DNA of 64,000 bases from Lachnospiraceae bacterium (GTDB lineage Bacteria; Bacillota; Clostridia; Lachnospirales; Lachnospiraceae), in assembly GCA_017470935.1 (NCBI GenBank), contig JAFUXG010000022.1:1-64000 (forward strand), in the 5' to 3' direction. A model generated the notes under the pieces. The model saw only the letters and a list, made by a program, of their open reading frames with translations, had not been told where the DNA came from and made no database searches. Below, piece after piece: positions 27,559-36,501 of this stretch (position 1 is the first letter of the stretch; each line of letters opens with the position of its first letter). A program made the translations under genes and the position numbers.

Positions 27559-29763
27559 CTACAAATGGAGTACTCTCTCCTGTATCTCCTGGGTACGTCC
27601 CTGATTCCAGAACTGGGTTCCGATATATCCGCATGTACGCCTTGCAACGTTCATTGTCTCCTCATCTGTGTTACCGCAGCTAGGGCATTTCCACACCAGC
27701 TTGCCGTCCTTGTTCTCAGCGATCTGAATCTCTCCGTCATAACCGCACTTCTGACAGTAATCACTCTTTGTGTTAAGCTCCGCATACATGATATTGTCAT
27801 ATATATGCTGCATTACTGAAAGCACCGCATCAATATTGTTCTGCATGTTCGGCACCTCAACATAGCTTACAGCTCCACCCGGAGAAAGCTCCTGGAACTT
27901 AGCCTCAAAGGAGAGCTTCGAAAATGCGTCTATCTTCTCTGTAACATGCACATGATAGCTGTTAGTAATATAATTCTTATCTGTGACACCCTCAATCTTG
28001 CCGAATCTCTTCTGTAAGCATTTTGCAAACTTATAGGTTGTGGATTCCAAAGGTGTTCCGTATATACTGAAGTCAATATTGGACTCAGCCTTCCATCTTG
28101 CGCAGGCATCATTGAGATACTGCATAACCTCCATGGCAAATGGTGTTGCCTCCGGATTGGTATGGGAAAGACCTGTCATATATCTTGTACACTCGCAAAG
28201 TCCGGCATAGCCAAGAGAGATGGTAGAATAACCGTCAAAGAGCAGCTTGTCTATCTTCTCACCCCTCTTAAGTCTTGCAAGGGCTCCGTACTGCCATAAT
28301 ATAGGTGCCACATCAGATGGTGTTCCAAGGAGCCTCTCATGTCTGCACATAAGCGCCTTATGGCAAAGCTCTAATCTCTCATCCATGATCTCCCAGAACT
28401 TGTCCATATCTCCCTCTGAGGAGCATGCAACATCCACAAGATTAAGAGTTACAACGCCCTGGTTAAAGCGTCCCCAATACTTGTGCTTATTAGGATCGTA
28501 ATTACCTGCATTTGCAAGATTACCTACTCCTGCATCTGTAAATCTATCCGGTGTAAGGAAGGAACGGCAGCCCATGCATGCGTACACATCCCCGCCCTTT
28601 AACTTCTTCATGATCTTCTCTGATATATAGTCAGGAACCATTCTCTTCGCAGTACACTGTGCTGCAAGCTTAGTGAGATACCAGTACTTTGTTCCCTCCT
28701 TTACATTGTCTTCCTCTAATACATAAATGAGCTTAGGGAATGCAGGTGTTATATACACACCCTTCTCGTTCTTCACGCCAAGTATTCTCTGGCGGAGCAT
28801 CTCCTCAATAACAAGGGCAAGGTCATCTCTGGTCTGTCCCTCCGGCACCTCGTCAAGATACATGAATACGGTAACAAATGGAGCCTGGCCATTGGTGGTC
28901 ATAAGAGTGATAACCTGATACTGTATCATCTGCACACCGCGCTTGATCTCCTCGCGGACACGAAGCTCTGCAACCTTGGCAATCTGGTTGTGATCAAGGG
29001 CAAGTCCTGCCTCCTCAAACTCCTCCTGCACCATTCTGAGATATTTCTTCCTGCTGACATCAACAAATGGTGCCAGATGTGAAAGAGTGATGCTCTGTCC
29101 GCCATACTGTGAGCTGGCAATCTGTGCAATACTCTGGGTTGCTATATTACAAGCTGTAGAAAAGCTCTTGGGTCTGTCTATCATGGTCTCACTGATAACA
29201 GTTCCATTCTGCAGCATATCCTCAAGATTCACAAGGCAGCAGTTATGCATATGCTGCGCAAAATAATCGGAATCATGGAAATGTATGATGCCCTCCTCAT
29301 GAGCCTTCACCACTTCCTCAGGAAGAAGAATACGCTTTGCTATATCCTTACTAACCTCTCCTGCCATATAGTCTCTCTGTACACTGTTAACAATAGGATT
29401 CTTATTGGAGTTCTCCTGCTTAACCTCCTCATTGTTACATTCAATAAGGCTTAATATCTGCTCATCCGTGGAATTGGACTTACGAACCAATGCTCTTTTA
29501 TAACGGTAGGTAATGTACTTTCTGGCAACCGCAAACGCCTGGGTCTCCATGATCTCATTCTCCACCATATCCTGTATCTCTTCCACTCCCGCAGTACGAT
29601 TCATGGCACTGCAGGAAAGAGTAACCTTCTTAGCGATCTCATTGATCTGCTCTCTTGTTAATCTGTCCTTCTCCACAACCTCTTTGTTGGCCTTCGCTAC
29701 AGCGGCAACAATCTTGCTTATATCAAACTCGACCTCTGTTCCACTTCGCTTGATGATCTTCAT
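27559..29763 (-). CDS. nrdD: Anaerobic ribonucleoside-triphosphate reductase (class III)
   Basis: 734 residues from the ATG at 29763 (AAGGA site); the frame extends to 29865 without conservation. An ATP-cone (MKIIKRSGTEVEFDISKIV) for allosteric control, the reductase barrel (YMAGEVSKDIAKRI, HFHDSDYFAQHMHNCCLVN), a zinc-ribbon end CQKCGYDG...CPSCGN and the glycyl-radical loop RRTCGYIGTQFWNQGR. Reduces NTPs to dNTPs under anoxia; needs the NrdG activase, which does not lie next to it. The promoter carries an NrdR box (29920-29935), so expression is probably set by dNTP levels. Confidence 0.95.
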   Translation of the reverse strand: MKIIKRSGTEVEFDISKIVAAVAKANKEVVEKDRLTREQINEIAKKVTLSCSAMNRTAGVEEIQDMVENEIMETQAFAVARKYITYRYKRALVRKSNSTDEQILSLIECNNEEVKQENSNKNPIVNSVQRDYMAGEVSKDIAKRILLPEEVVKAHEEGIIHFHDSDYFAQHMHNCCLVNLEDMLQNGTVISETMIDRPKSFSTACNIATQSIAQIASSQYGGQSITLSHLAPFVDVSRKKYLRMVQEEFEEAGLALDHNQIAKVAELRVREEIKRGVQMIQYQVITLMTTNGQAPFVTVFMYLDEVPEGQTRDDLALVIEEMLRQRILGVKNEKGVYITPAFPKLIYVLEEDNVKEGTKYWYLTKLAAQCTAKRMVPDYISEKIMKKLKGGDVYACMGCRSFLTPDRFTDAGVGNLANAGNYDPNKHKYWGRFNQGVVTLNLVDVACSSEGDMDKFWEIMDERLELCHKALMCRHERLLGTPSDVAPILWQYGALARLKRGEKIDKLLFDGYSTISLGYAGLCECTRYMTGLSHTNPEATPFAMEVMQYLNDACARWKAESNIDFSIYGTPLESTTYKFAKCLQKRFGKIEGVTDKNYITNSYHVHVTEKIDAFSKLSFEAKFQELSPGGAVSYVEVPNMQNNIDAVLSVMQHIYDNIMYAELNTKSDYCQKCGYDGEIQIAENKDGKLVWKCPSCGNTDEETMNVARRTCGYIGTQFWNQGRTQEIQERVLHL

Positions 29764-29919
29764 ATCCTTCTTTTCCCTCCGTATTACTCCTTTGCTTGTT
29801 CGTCTCCCACATGTGTACCTATGACCCGAAGCCTTACAATATGGCGAAAAAATGAGCCTGCTCACAGATTACTCTGCCCGTGTCAGACCCCTTTATCTTC
29901 CACCTGCTGTCTACTCTCG

Positions 29920-29965
29920 ACACAACATCTTGTGTTATAATACTCTCTTTTCCGACAAAATGCAA
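29920..29965 (-). promoter_or_regulatory. nrdD promoter overlapped by an NrdR box
   Basis: On the minus strand TTGCAT (29960-29965), 17 bp, TATTAT (29937-29942), and one base later ACACAAGATGTTGTGT (29935-29920), a close match to the palindromic NrdR box ACAC-ATAT-GTGT. The operator would cover the transcription start. NrdR boxes usually come as pairs; I find only one clear copy. Confidence 0.7.
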
Positions 29966-29989
29966 GGGCATTTTTCTTGGATTTTGGAC

Positions 29990-30049
29990 AAAAAAAAGTG
30001 CAATCTTATGTAAACATCAGGCATTATATAGCCCTTGTATAGATTGCAC
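29990..30049 (-). terminator. Terminator of the large LRR gene
   Basis: Minus-strand GTGCAATCT ... AGATTGCAC with an inner GGGC/GCC pair and then eight Ts, 40 bp after the stop at 30089. It backs directly onto the nrdD promoter. Confidence 0.75.
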
Positions 30050-30088
30050 AAATTTTTTCAGCATTATGTCAACTTGGGAAATAATTAT

Positions 30089-32380
30089 TTACTTTGCCTT
30101 ATTCAGAAGCTTCTTATACTTTGAAACAGCCTTCTTAGGAGCTGTGATCTTTACCTTTTTAGGCACTTGGGATAGGGCCTTCTTTCCAACCTTCTTAACC
30201 TTTGCACCCTTGAATATCAGTTTTTTCAACTTCTTATCGCCTGAAAAAGTCTTCTTACCGATACTTGTCACATTCTTTCCAACTGTCACCTTATTAAGCT
30301 TTGCACAGTTCATGAATGCCTCATCGCCAATACTTGTCACATTACTCCCGACCGTCACTGTGGTAAGCTTCTTACAGTTCTTGCACGCCCCCTTTGAAAT
30401 GGCCGTAACATTATATGATTGGTTCATTATCGTAACAGTAGCAGGAATAGTGACTTTCTTAATACTTTTGCTCTTAGGTGCAGTAAATGTTACCTCTGCC
30501 GCCGATGTCACTTTATATGTGGCACTACCCGCCTCGTATGTCTTTCCGATTTCAGCTGTCTGGGAAGCCTCCTGTGTATTATCCGTACCTCCACCTACGG
30601 AAGTATCTGACGGAGTATTGGCAGGCGTATCCTTTTTTTCATCTTCTTTCTTCTCGTCTTCCTTCTTCTCATCTTCCTTGTTCCCGTTCTTGGAAGGATA
30701 CGTAACCACAGTTATCTGCAGCTTGTACTTCTCAAGATACAGAGCAGCTGTACTTCCCTCTGCCACATAGATGACCACATGATCTGTTGCCTGTATATTC
30801 TCAAGACCTAATCCACTTACATCCATCTCCTCGGGAACAGTGACCTTAATCTTTTGTGTACTGCCCGTCCCACTGCTAAACTGAAATGCTTCCGGAGAAA
30901 TACTTGTAAGATTTGAATTAAGGACAATCTCTTCTAAGCTATTACAATCTGTCAATGCCCCTTTTTCAATAGATGTAACTGTTTCAGGTATTGTATATTC
31001 TCCGCCTTTTCCAGCCGGATAGGAAACCAATGTTGTCTTATTCTTATTATACAGAACACCATCAGCTGAGGAATAAGATGGGTTATCTTCTGAAACATTT
31101 ATCGATGTAAGGCTTGTACAATTAATAAATGCACTGTCATCTATGCTTGCAAGGCTGCCGGAAAGTATTATACTCTCAAGACCCGTACAATTATCGAATG
31201 CCCTCTCTTCTATACTAGTCACTGTATCAGGCAATGTAATAGATTTTATATTATTACACCATGCGAACGCACTTTCCGGAATCACTTCAACATCACCTTT
31301 GATATCGACACCGGTAAGTCCTGTATTATTCTGTGCCGTTCCCACACAAAATGAATAATCTGCAATTACCGTAACATTGTCAGGAATCACCACATTTCCT
31401 GAAGCTTTGGTTCCATCTAACAGTATATGCTTTTCAATAACAAGACCATTTTCCGAACTATCCTCCTTTCCTTTCCACCATTTTGTATTGCCAAATGGCC
31501 ATAATCCAACCTTTTTGATACTATCAGGCAATGAGATTTCTGCCAATTCAGCACAATCAGTAAATGGATTATCACCTATATTCGTTACCCCCTCCGGGAT
31601 CGTGATGGAAAAAAGCGTACTACATCCACGAAATGCCCTATCATCAATTGAAACAATTCCCTCATTTAATTTCACAGCTGTAAGAGCAATACAGTTTTGA
31701 AATGCATTCTTACCTATTGACTTCAATTCATTATTACAGGTCACACTTGTCAGATTATTATTATTTTCTGGTTCAGAAATAGTTCCATGCTCATTCTTAG
31801 AATAATCTACGATATTAAATGCCCCATCACATATAGCCGTTATCCCGGATGGTATTGTAATATCACCTGTACTTGTCGAACCATCAACAACCATATTATT
31901 AACAACAACAAGCGAATTCTCTTTCTGTTGATCGGCAAGCCATTTTGTGCCGACAAATGCCTGTTCGCCAATCGCCGTTACCGAAGCGGGGATAGTGATT
32001 GTCTCAAGTTTTTTACAATTTGCAAAGGCCACCGGTTCAATCTCTGTAACAGTATCCGGTATGGTAACACTTATAATATTATCACACCCATAAAACAACG
32101 CATATTTAATCTGTTTTACTTTTTTTCCTTCAATCTCTGAAGGTATATCAACAGCAGTTCCCTCATCGTCTATTGCATATCCAACTATGGATAATTCGGT
32201 ACCACCATTAATATATTGGTATTCAAGAGAATACTTCCCATCTAAAGATTCATAGGTTCCATTCGCTTCGCTACTGCTATGACCAGCATATGCTTTCACA
32301 TTAATCGTGCCTATATTACATGCACCACACAAGATAAATGCTGCTATAGCAATTCTACACATATACTTTTTCATTGACAT
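30089..32380 (-). CDS. Secreted BspA-type leucine-rich repeat surface protein
   Basis: 763 residues. Signal peptide (about 1-32, ending VKAYAG). LRR_5 repeats of ~23 residues (ITIPASVTAIGEQAF, VTIPDTVTEIEPVAF and so on) fill about 75-510. A Lys/Glu/Asp spacer of EDEKK repeats (about 570-590) and a Thr/Ser/Pro linker lead to a second, smaller LRR block ending with a basic Lys-rich tail. No LPXTG or S-layer motif seen. Probably adhesive or protein-binding at the cell surface. GGAGGG precedes the ATG. 15 bp separate it from the CAP-domain gene upstream, so the three secreted proteins here probably form a unit. Confidence 0.85.
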   Translation of the reverse strand: MSMKKYMCRIAIAAFILCGACNIGTINVKAYAGHSSSEANGTYESLDGKYSLEYQYINGGTELSIVGYAIDDEGTAVDIPSEIEGKKVKQIKYALFYGCDNIISVTIPDTVTEIEPVAFANCKKLETITIPASVTAIGEQAFVGTKWLADQQKENSLVVVNNMVVDGSTSTGDITIPSGITAICDGAFNIVDYSKNEHGTISEPENNNNLTSVTCNNELKSIGKNAFQNCIALTAVKLNEGIVSIDDRAFRGCSTLFSITIPEGVTNIGDNPFTDCAELAEISLPDSIKKVGLWPFGNTKWWKGKEDSSENGLVIEKHILLDGTKASGNVVIPDNVTVIADYSFCVGTAQNNTGLTGVDIKGDVEVIPESAFAWCNNIKSITLPDTVTSIEERAFDNCTGLESIILSGSLASIDDSAFINCTSLTSINVSEDNPSYSSADGVLYNKNKTTLVSYPAGKGGEYTIPETVTSIEKGALTDCNSLEEIVLNSNLTSISPEAFQFSSGTGSTQKIKVTVPEEMDVSGLGLENIQATDHVVIYVAEGSTAALYLEKYKLQITVVTYPSKNGNKEDEKKEDEKKEDEKKDTPANTPSDTSVGGGTDNTQEASQTAEIGKTYEAGSATYKVTSAAEVTFTAPKSKSIKKVTIPATVTIMNQSYNVTAISKGACKNCKKLTTVTVGSNVTSIGDEAFMNCAKLNKVTVGKNVTSIGKKTFSGDKKLKKLIFKGAKVKKVGKKALSQVPKKVKITAPKKAVSKYKKLLNKAK

Positions 32381-32395
32381 CTTTCGCCCTCCTTA

Positions 32396-33739
32396 TTATA
32401 TGACCTTAACTTTTTTGATCTTTGACCAGGCAGAGTAATATAAATCACCCTTTATCATTTTTGCCCCTCTTACACGTACGTAATATGTACCTTTCTTAAG
32501 CCGACGCACCGTATTTGCCATACCAATACCTTTAGGATAATCCATATAATCCATCGTTTTACCTTTGAAGCTTTTATTCTTACACCATTGAACCTCATAC
32601 CCCCATGTATTCTTTTTCAGATTCACAGTAAAGGTAAATGACTTATTACCCTTTGTCAGTTTCTTGATAGACGCCTTACCAATAGCATTATATTTGATTT
32701 TGAGAGTGGTCCGGCATATGACATTTCCATTCTGCGATACCTGAATTACAGCGTTACCCTTCTTCTTGTACTTTATTGTTCCATCTTTTGTAACAGAAGC
32801 AACAGAAGGTGTCAATGATTCCCACGAGACATCCCCAAGCAACAAAACCTTATTAAGCTTACCACTCGATTTAACAAACTCATCAACAATATCATAGGCA
32901 CAATAATACTGGTTAGAATCGCCTGCTACCAAGACTCTTTTTTCATAGGATTCCTTCATAAGCCACCCTGCATCTTTAGCTGACTTATATATTTTGACAT
33001 CTGACAAATATTCTCTCTTCACCTCAATAGTCTGTATGCATGAATTTACAGGAGCAAGTCGTGTTTGATTGACAGCCTTTACATTATTATTGCTATCATA
33101 CTGTTCTGTGGCATATTGTGCAGCAAATGATATTGCCCCATCTTCCGCCGAATAAAATGCCGAAATACCTACGTAACGATAACGGGGATTTATCATAGCA
33201 ATATAATGACCTGCATCTTCAGCATCACCATCTTCCCAAAAGCCCTTCTCTCCTTCCCATATATCAATTCCATCCGCATCTTTTCCCGACTTATATTCCT
33301 CTCCATACTCATACGCCAGGGTTTCAATTTTCCCGGTCACACAGCCTGGTATTGATATAAATATACTACTTCCATTCAATCTGTTGTGGTTTTTATTTTC
33401 ATTTCCTCCCACAAAACTCTCTACCGCACGCAAACGACAAACCTGTTCCAAATCTGCGGACCACTTAAGTGGAACATAATCATCCATAGTTAATTTTTTT
33501 GATTCATCAATAGGATTGGCAAGTCCTTCCTTACATGCCTGTAATCTTACTTTGTTTATTTTATCAAGTGCTGTACTCATTTTAGGATAACTACCCTTAA
33601 CTCCTACAAAAATGTTCCCTTCAGACGGAGTACTTACGTCACAAGGAAGTACAACAGTATTTTGTGCATGCACATCAATGGATACTCCACTTAAAAACAA
33701 TACAGTTATAACATAATAAACCGCTCTTTTCAAATTCAT
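32396..33739 (-). CDS. Secreted CAP/SCP-like protein with FnIII-like C-terminus
   Basis: 447 residues. Signal peptide (about 1-26, VHAQ). Residues about 55-215 match the CAP (SCP/PR1) fold: LKWSADLEQVCRLRAVE, then NHNRLNG, a long insert, AGHYIAMINPRYRYVGISAF and FAAQY. A middle region of ~100 residues includes an Ig-like stretch (VSWESLTPSVASVTKDGTI), and the end is FnIII-like (VQWCKNKSFKGK). CAP proteins in bacteria are linked to envelope or spore functions; the enzymatic role is unclear. The start is set at the ATG 33739 behind GAGG; a TTG two codons earlier is in frame. Confidence 0.75.
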   Translation of the reverse strand: MNLKRAVYYVITVLFLSGVSIDVHAQNTVVLPCDVSTPSEGNIFVGVKGSYPKMSTALDKINKVRLQACKEGLANPIDESKKLTMDDYVPLKWSADLEQVCRLRAVESFVGGNENKNHNRLNGSSIFISIPGCVTGKIETLAYEYGEEYKSGKDADGIDIWEGEKGFWEDGDAEDAGHYIAMINPRYRYVGISAFYSAEDGAISFAAQYATEQYDSNNNVKAVNQTRLAPVNSCIQTIEVKREYLSDVKIYKSAKDAGWLMKESYEKRVLVAGDSNQYYCAYDIVDEFVKSSGKLNKVLLLGDVSWESLTPSVASVTKDGTIKYKKKGNAVIQVSQNGNVICRTTLKIKYNAIGKASIKKLTKGNKSFTFTVNLKKNTWGYEVQWCKNKSFKGKTMDYMDYPKGIGMANTVRRLKKGTYYVRVRGAKMIKGDLYYSAWSKIKKVKVI

Positions 33740-33799
33740 ATGCAACCAGCCTCATATTTTATATTTATCATACAATTATATAACTCCATGTCTCACCAA

Positions 33800-35053
33800 C
33801 TACTTTACCTTTACCTTTTTGTTCCCCTTGTCCTTGAGATATGCTTTATATGCCTTAACCTTACTCTTGGGAACCTTTACAACAAGCTTTTTATTTGTTC
33901 CTTTAAATGCATTCTTACCGATTGATTTCTTAGTGAGTTTTGTAGTCTTTAATGTAATATTGGCAAGCTTCTTATCCCCGCCAAATGCATTCGCTCCAAT
34001 AGTCTTAAGTTCTTTTGAATTGACAATTACTGATGTCAGTGCAGTACAATTCTTAAATGCATTCTTGCCTATGTAAGTTATATTCTTGCCGCATGTAACA
34101 GTCTTTACCTTCTTGTTTCCGGAAAGTGCATTATTCCCGATACCGGTCACATTGAATACCGACTTATTCACGGTTACTGTATCCGGCACTTCTATATATG
34201 TCTCGCTTTTTGAATAAATCTTTTCAAATGACAATGTGTGTTTTGAAGAGGTATTTTTAATTATTTTATAAGAAACTAACAAATAGCCCTCGTCCTTCAA
34301 AAGTTTTTCGGTCTGTGAGCCTGATTCCGCATAGATAGGTATTCCACCGTCAAAAGCATTATCTCCAACATTTTTAAGAGTTGAAGGAAGAACTATATAT
34401 TCAAGATAATCTATACTTTCAAATGCCTCTTTTCCGATACTTGTTACACTTTCGGGAATTTCAATATTTCTTATATTACAATAGGCAAATGCCTCATCTG
34501 CTATTGCCGTAACCCCATCCGGAATTGTTGTTCCCCTGCAGCCGGCGATCAATGTGTTTGTCTTTGTCTCAATAATCGCATTGCTGCCATTTCCTGAATT
34601 ATATACCGGATTCGCAGGATCTACCGTAATTGAGTTTAATTGCCTGCAGCCTGTAAAAGGATTCGTACCAATTGATGATACATTCTTAGAAATCGTTATT
34701 TTTTTTAATAAGTCGCAGCCATCAAACGCACGATTACCGATCCTGGTTACACTCTCAGGTATAGTAACAATTGCTATATTCGCATTAACAAAAGCACCAT
34801 CTCCTATACTTGTAACCGTCTTTCCGCCTATTGTATCAGGAATCGTCGCATTCGATTTTGATCCTGATTCTTCGAACCATACAATTTCCGCCGTACCGTC
34901 GCTTAATTCCAAATACCAGAATTTACCTTCCTGTTTAGATCCCTCGGGCACATCACCTGCTTTTACATGCATGATAGGCATCATACAGTTTATAATTGCC
35001 ACCATACACAGCATAACCCATTTTACCTTACATTTTGTTATCAATTTCTTCAT
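33800..35053 (-). CDS. Secreted BspA-type leucine-rich repeat protein, smaller paralogue
   Basis: 417 residues with signal peptide (about 1-32, HVKAG). LRR_5 repeats (VTSIGDGAFVNANIAIVTIP, VTRIGNRAFDGC, VTSIGKEAF) and a C-terminal block TVTCGKNITYIGKNAF ending in a Lys-rich tail, the same architecture as the protein at 30089 without the acidic spacer. A cell-surface binding protein is likely. AAGGAGG lies 12 nt before the ATG. Confidence 0.85.
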   Translation of the reverse strand: MKKLITKCKVKWVMLCMVAIINCMMPIMHVKAGDVPEGSKQEGKFWYLELSDGTAEIVWFEESGSKSNATIPDTIGGKTVTSIGDGAFVNANIAIVTIPESVTRIGNRAFDGCDLLKKITISKNVSSIGTNPFTGCRQLNSITVDPANPVYNSGNGSNAIIETKTNTLIAGCRGTTIPDGVTAIADEAFAYCNIRNIEIPESVTSIGKEAFESIDYLEYIVLPSTLKNVGDNAFDGGIPIYAESGSQTEKLLKDEGYLLVSYKIIKNTSSKHTLSFEKIYSKSETYIEVPDTVTVNKSVFNVTGIGNNALSGNKKVKTVTCGKNITYIGKNAFKNCTALTSVIVNSKELKTIGANAFGGDKKLANITLKTTKLTKKSIGKNAFKGTNKKLVVKVPKSKVKAYKAYLKDKGNKKVKVK

Positions 35054-35113
35054 TTAGCACTTTTCCTCCTTCACTCTTGTACGTTAAATATTTCATTGAA
35101 TATTAGCCATATA

Positions 35114-35144
35114 TTGACTATATCATTATAACACAGATTATAAT
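35114..35144 (+). promoter_or_regulatory. Candidate promoter for the HTH gene
   Basis: TTGACT (35114-35119) with TTATAA/TATAAT at 35138-35144, spacing 18-19 bp, longer than ideal. The same AT-rich block could also carry the divergent promoter of the LRR operon. Confidence 0.35.
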
Positions 35145-35266
35145 ATCAGCAAGCAATTCATCTTCAATTTCACATATCCTGTTAACCACAAATATAATAG
35201 CCGATTATGGCTAATACTATTATTCTGCAAAAGCGAGTAGTATTCAGATATAAGGAGATGAATCGA

Positions 35267-35464
35267 ATGATATCTTATAATCCATTCTGGAACACACTTA
35301 AAAAGAAAAATATATCCCAGTATCAGCTAATTAATGTCTATGGCGTGTCCGCAGGGCAATTGTCAAGACTTCGTACCAACAACCACATATCTACTCACAC
35401 AATAGAAAGGTTATGCGAGATATTAGACTGTAATGTCGAAGATATAGTTGAATATTCAAAATAA
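35267..35464 (+). CDS. Small Cro/CI (XRE) family transcriptional regulator
   Basis: 65-66 residues: one helix-turn-helix domain, WNTLKKKNISQYQLINVYGV with recognition-helix region SAGQLSRLRTNN and HTIERLCEILDCNVEDIVEY. This matches the compact YozG-like XRE group. AAGGAG 9 nt upstream supports the ATG at 35267 over the earlier in-frame one at 35258 or the frame start at 35207. The target is unknown; it is divergent from the LRR/CAP genes and might regulate them. Confidence 0.75.
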   Translation: MISYNPFWNTLKKKNISQYQLINVYGVSAGQLSRLRTNNHISTHTIERLCEILDCNVEDIVEYSK

Positions 35465-35564
35465 TCATCCTTAACTATTATACAGCTTTTGAGGCAGTGT
35501 TTGAGTTATATTGCACAATCAGCACATTGAAATACGTATATTACAAAAACACGCAAAAAAACAG

Positions 35565-35592
35565 CAGGTTATCCACATTCAGATAACCCGCC
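35565..35592 (-). terminator. Terminator at the end of the FHA/kinase operon
   Basis: Minus-strand GGGTTATC, TGAATGTG loop, GATAACC, then CTGCTGTTTTTTT. It lies about 215 bp beyond the FHA-gene stop, past the relic at 35659-35757. Confidence 0.65.
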
Positions 35593-35658
35593 GTTTGCAT
35601 TACAGTTCGACTCACATTATATATTTTCCCATCATTTCTTAATCAGACACTTCTTTCC

Positions 35659-35757
35659 CTAAAACGCAAATCCATGGCAGAACTTATCCGGCTCTGCTTC
35701 TGACACGTTGCTTCCGGTATCGAAATAACTGAAGGTGTTAAGTGCCACCTTGTTCAT
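35659..35757 (-). pseudogene. Fragment of a DUF1703 / AAA-ATPase-associated PD-(D/E)XK protein
   Basis: A 32-codon stretch reads FSYFDTGSNVSEAEPDKFCH then GFAF and stop. Family members have a segment like SYFDTA-SNVSEAEPERFYHG followed by FVLGL just before the nuclease core, so this is a short piece of such a gene stranded in an otherwise empty 342-bp gap (35465-35806). Assignment is from remembered family pattern. Confidence 0.5.
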
Positions 35758-35806
35758 GAAAAGTAATCAAGCATATTCATGGTTATACCTTTTCTATGCG
35801 TTAGTA

Positions 35807-36319
35807 TTAATCCTTCCACGAGAATTCTTCATCACAAAATGCCACAAACCTAAGTTCACACTGTCCAATACGAAGCATTTTACCGTCCTTGATTGTCACA
35901 GGCTCACTCACCTGATTACCGTCATATATGACATCCTTCTTATCCTTCGCCGCGGATAATATATAGCTGTTGTCCTCCGGGTTATAACTGATGCATGCAT
36001 GAGCTTTTCGGGACACCGTAGTTTCCTTGGAAAGCACCACCTCAAGATTGGCTCCGCGCCCGATATCATTATCCCCTTCAACAAGCAGAAAGCCTTCACC
36101 CTTCATGACACCTTCTACACAGATCAGACATCCTACAACCTTACGCCGTCCGACTATCTCATACACCTGCCTTTTCACGGTAACCGGATCCTCTGTATCA
36201 ATGTCTGCCTGATCAACCTGAGAGTTGATCGATTGTCCCTCTGCCTCCATGGCAGCACACTGTGGGCAGCTTGAAAACTTTTCCGCGTTATACATATGCC
36301 CTTTGAAGCATTTTACCAT
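35807..36319 (-). CDS. FHA-domain protein with N-terminal zinc-ribbon-like motif
   Basis: 170 residues. The N-terminus has CFKGHMYN and CPQC, a likely zinc site. The C-terminal half is an FHA domain: DNDIGRGANLEVVLSKETTVSRKAHACISY and later VIYDGNQV; the usual NG turn is less clear. FHA domains bind phosphothreonine peptides, so the adjacent Ser/Thr kinase is the obvious partner. The ATG at 36319 follows GTGAGG with no spacer; a GTG at 36325, 7 nt after AGGTGG, is an equally good start. Third gene of the minus operon. Confidence 0.75.
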   Translation of the reverse strand: MVKCFKGHMYNAEKFSSCPQCAAMEAEGQSINSQVDQADIDTEDPVTVKRQVYEIVGRRKVVGCLICVEGVMKGEGFLLVEGDNDIGRGANLEVVLSKETTVSRKAHACISYNPEDNSYILSAAKDKKDVIYDGNQVSEPVTIKDGKMLRIGQCELRFVAFCDEEFSWKD

Positions 36320-36501
36320 CCTCACGACATGTCCACCTTCCTTCCTCAACACAAGCTTTGCGGACTCAAGCGATATATTTTTCGGACTGATTATAGCATT
36401 ACATTCTCACTCATAGCCAAATTCTGCACATACTGCAGCTCATTTTGCGCGAACTACACATCAAGGCATACAAAAAAAGTTATCCACAATCATTTCTTCA
36501 T

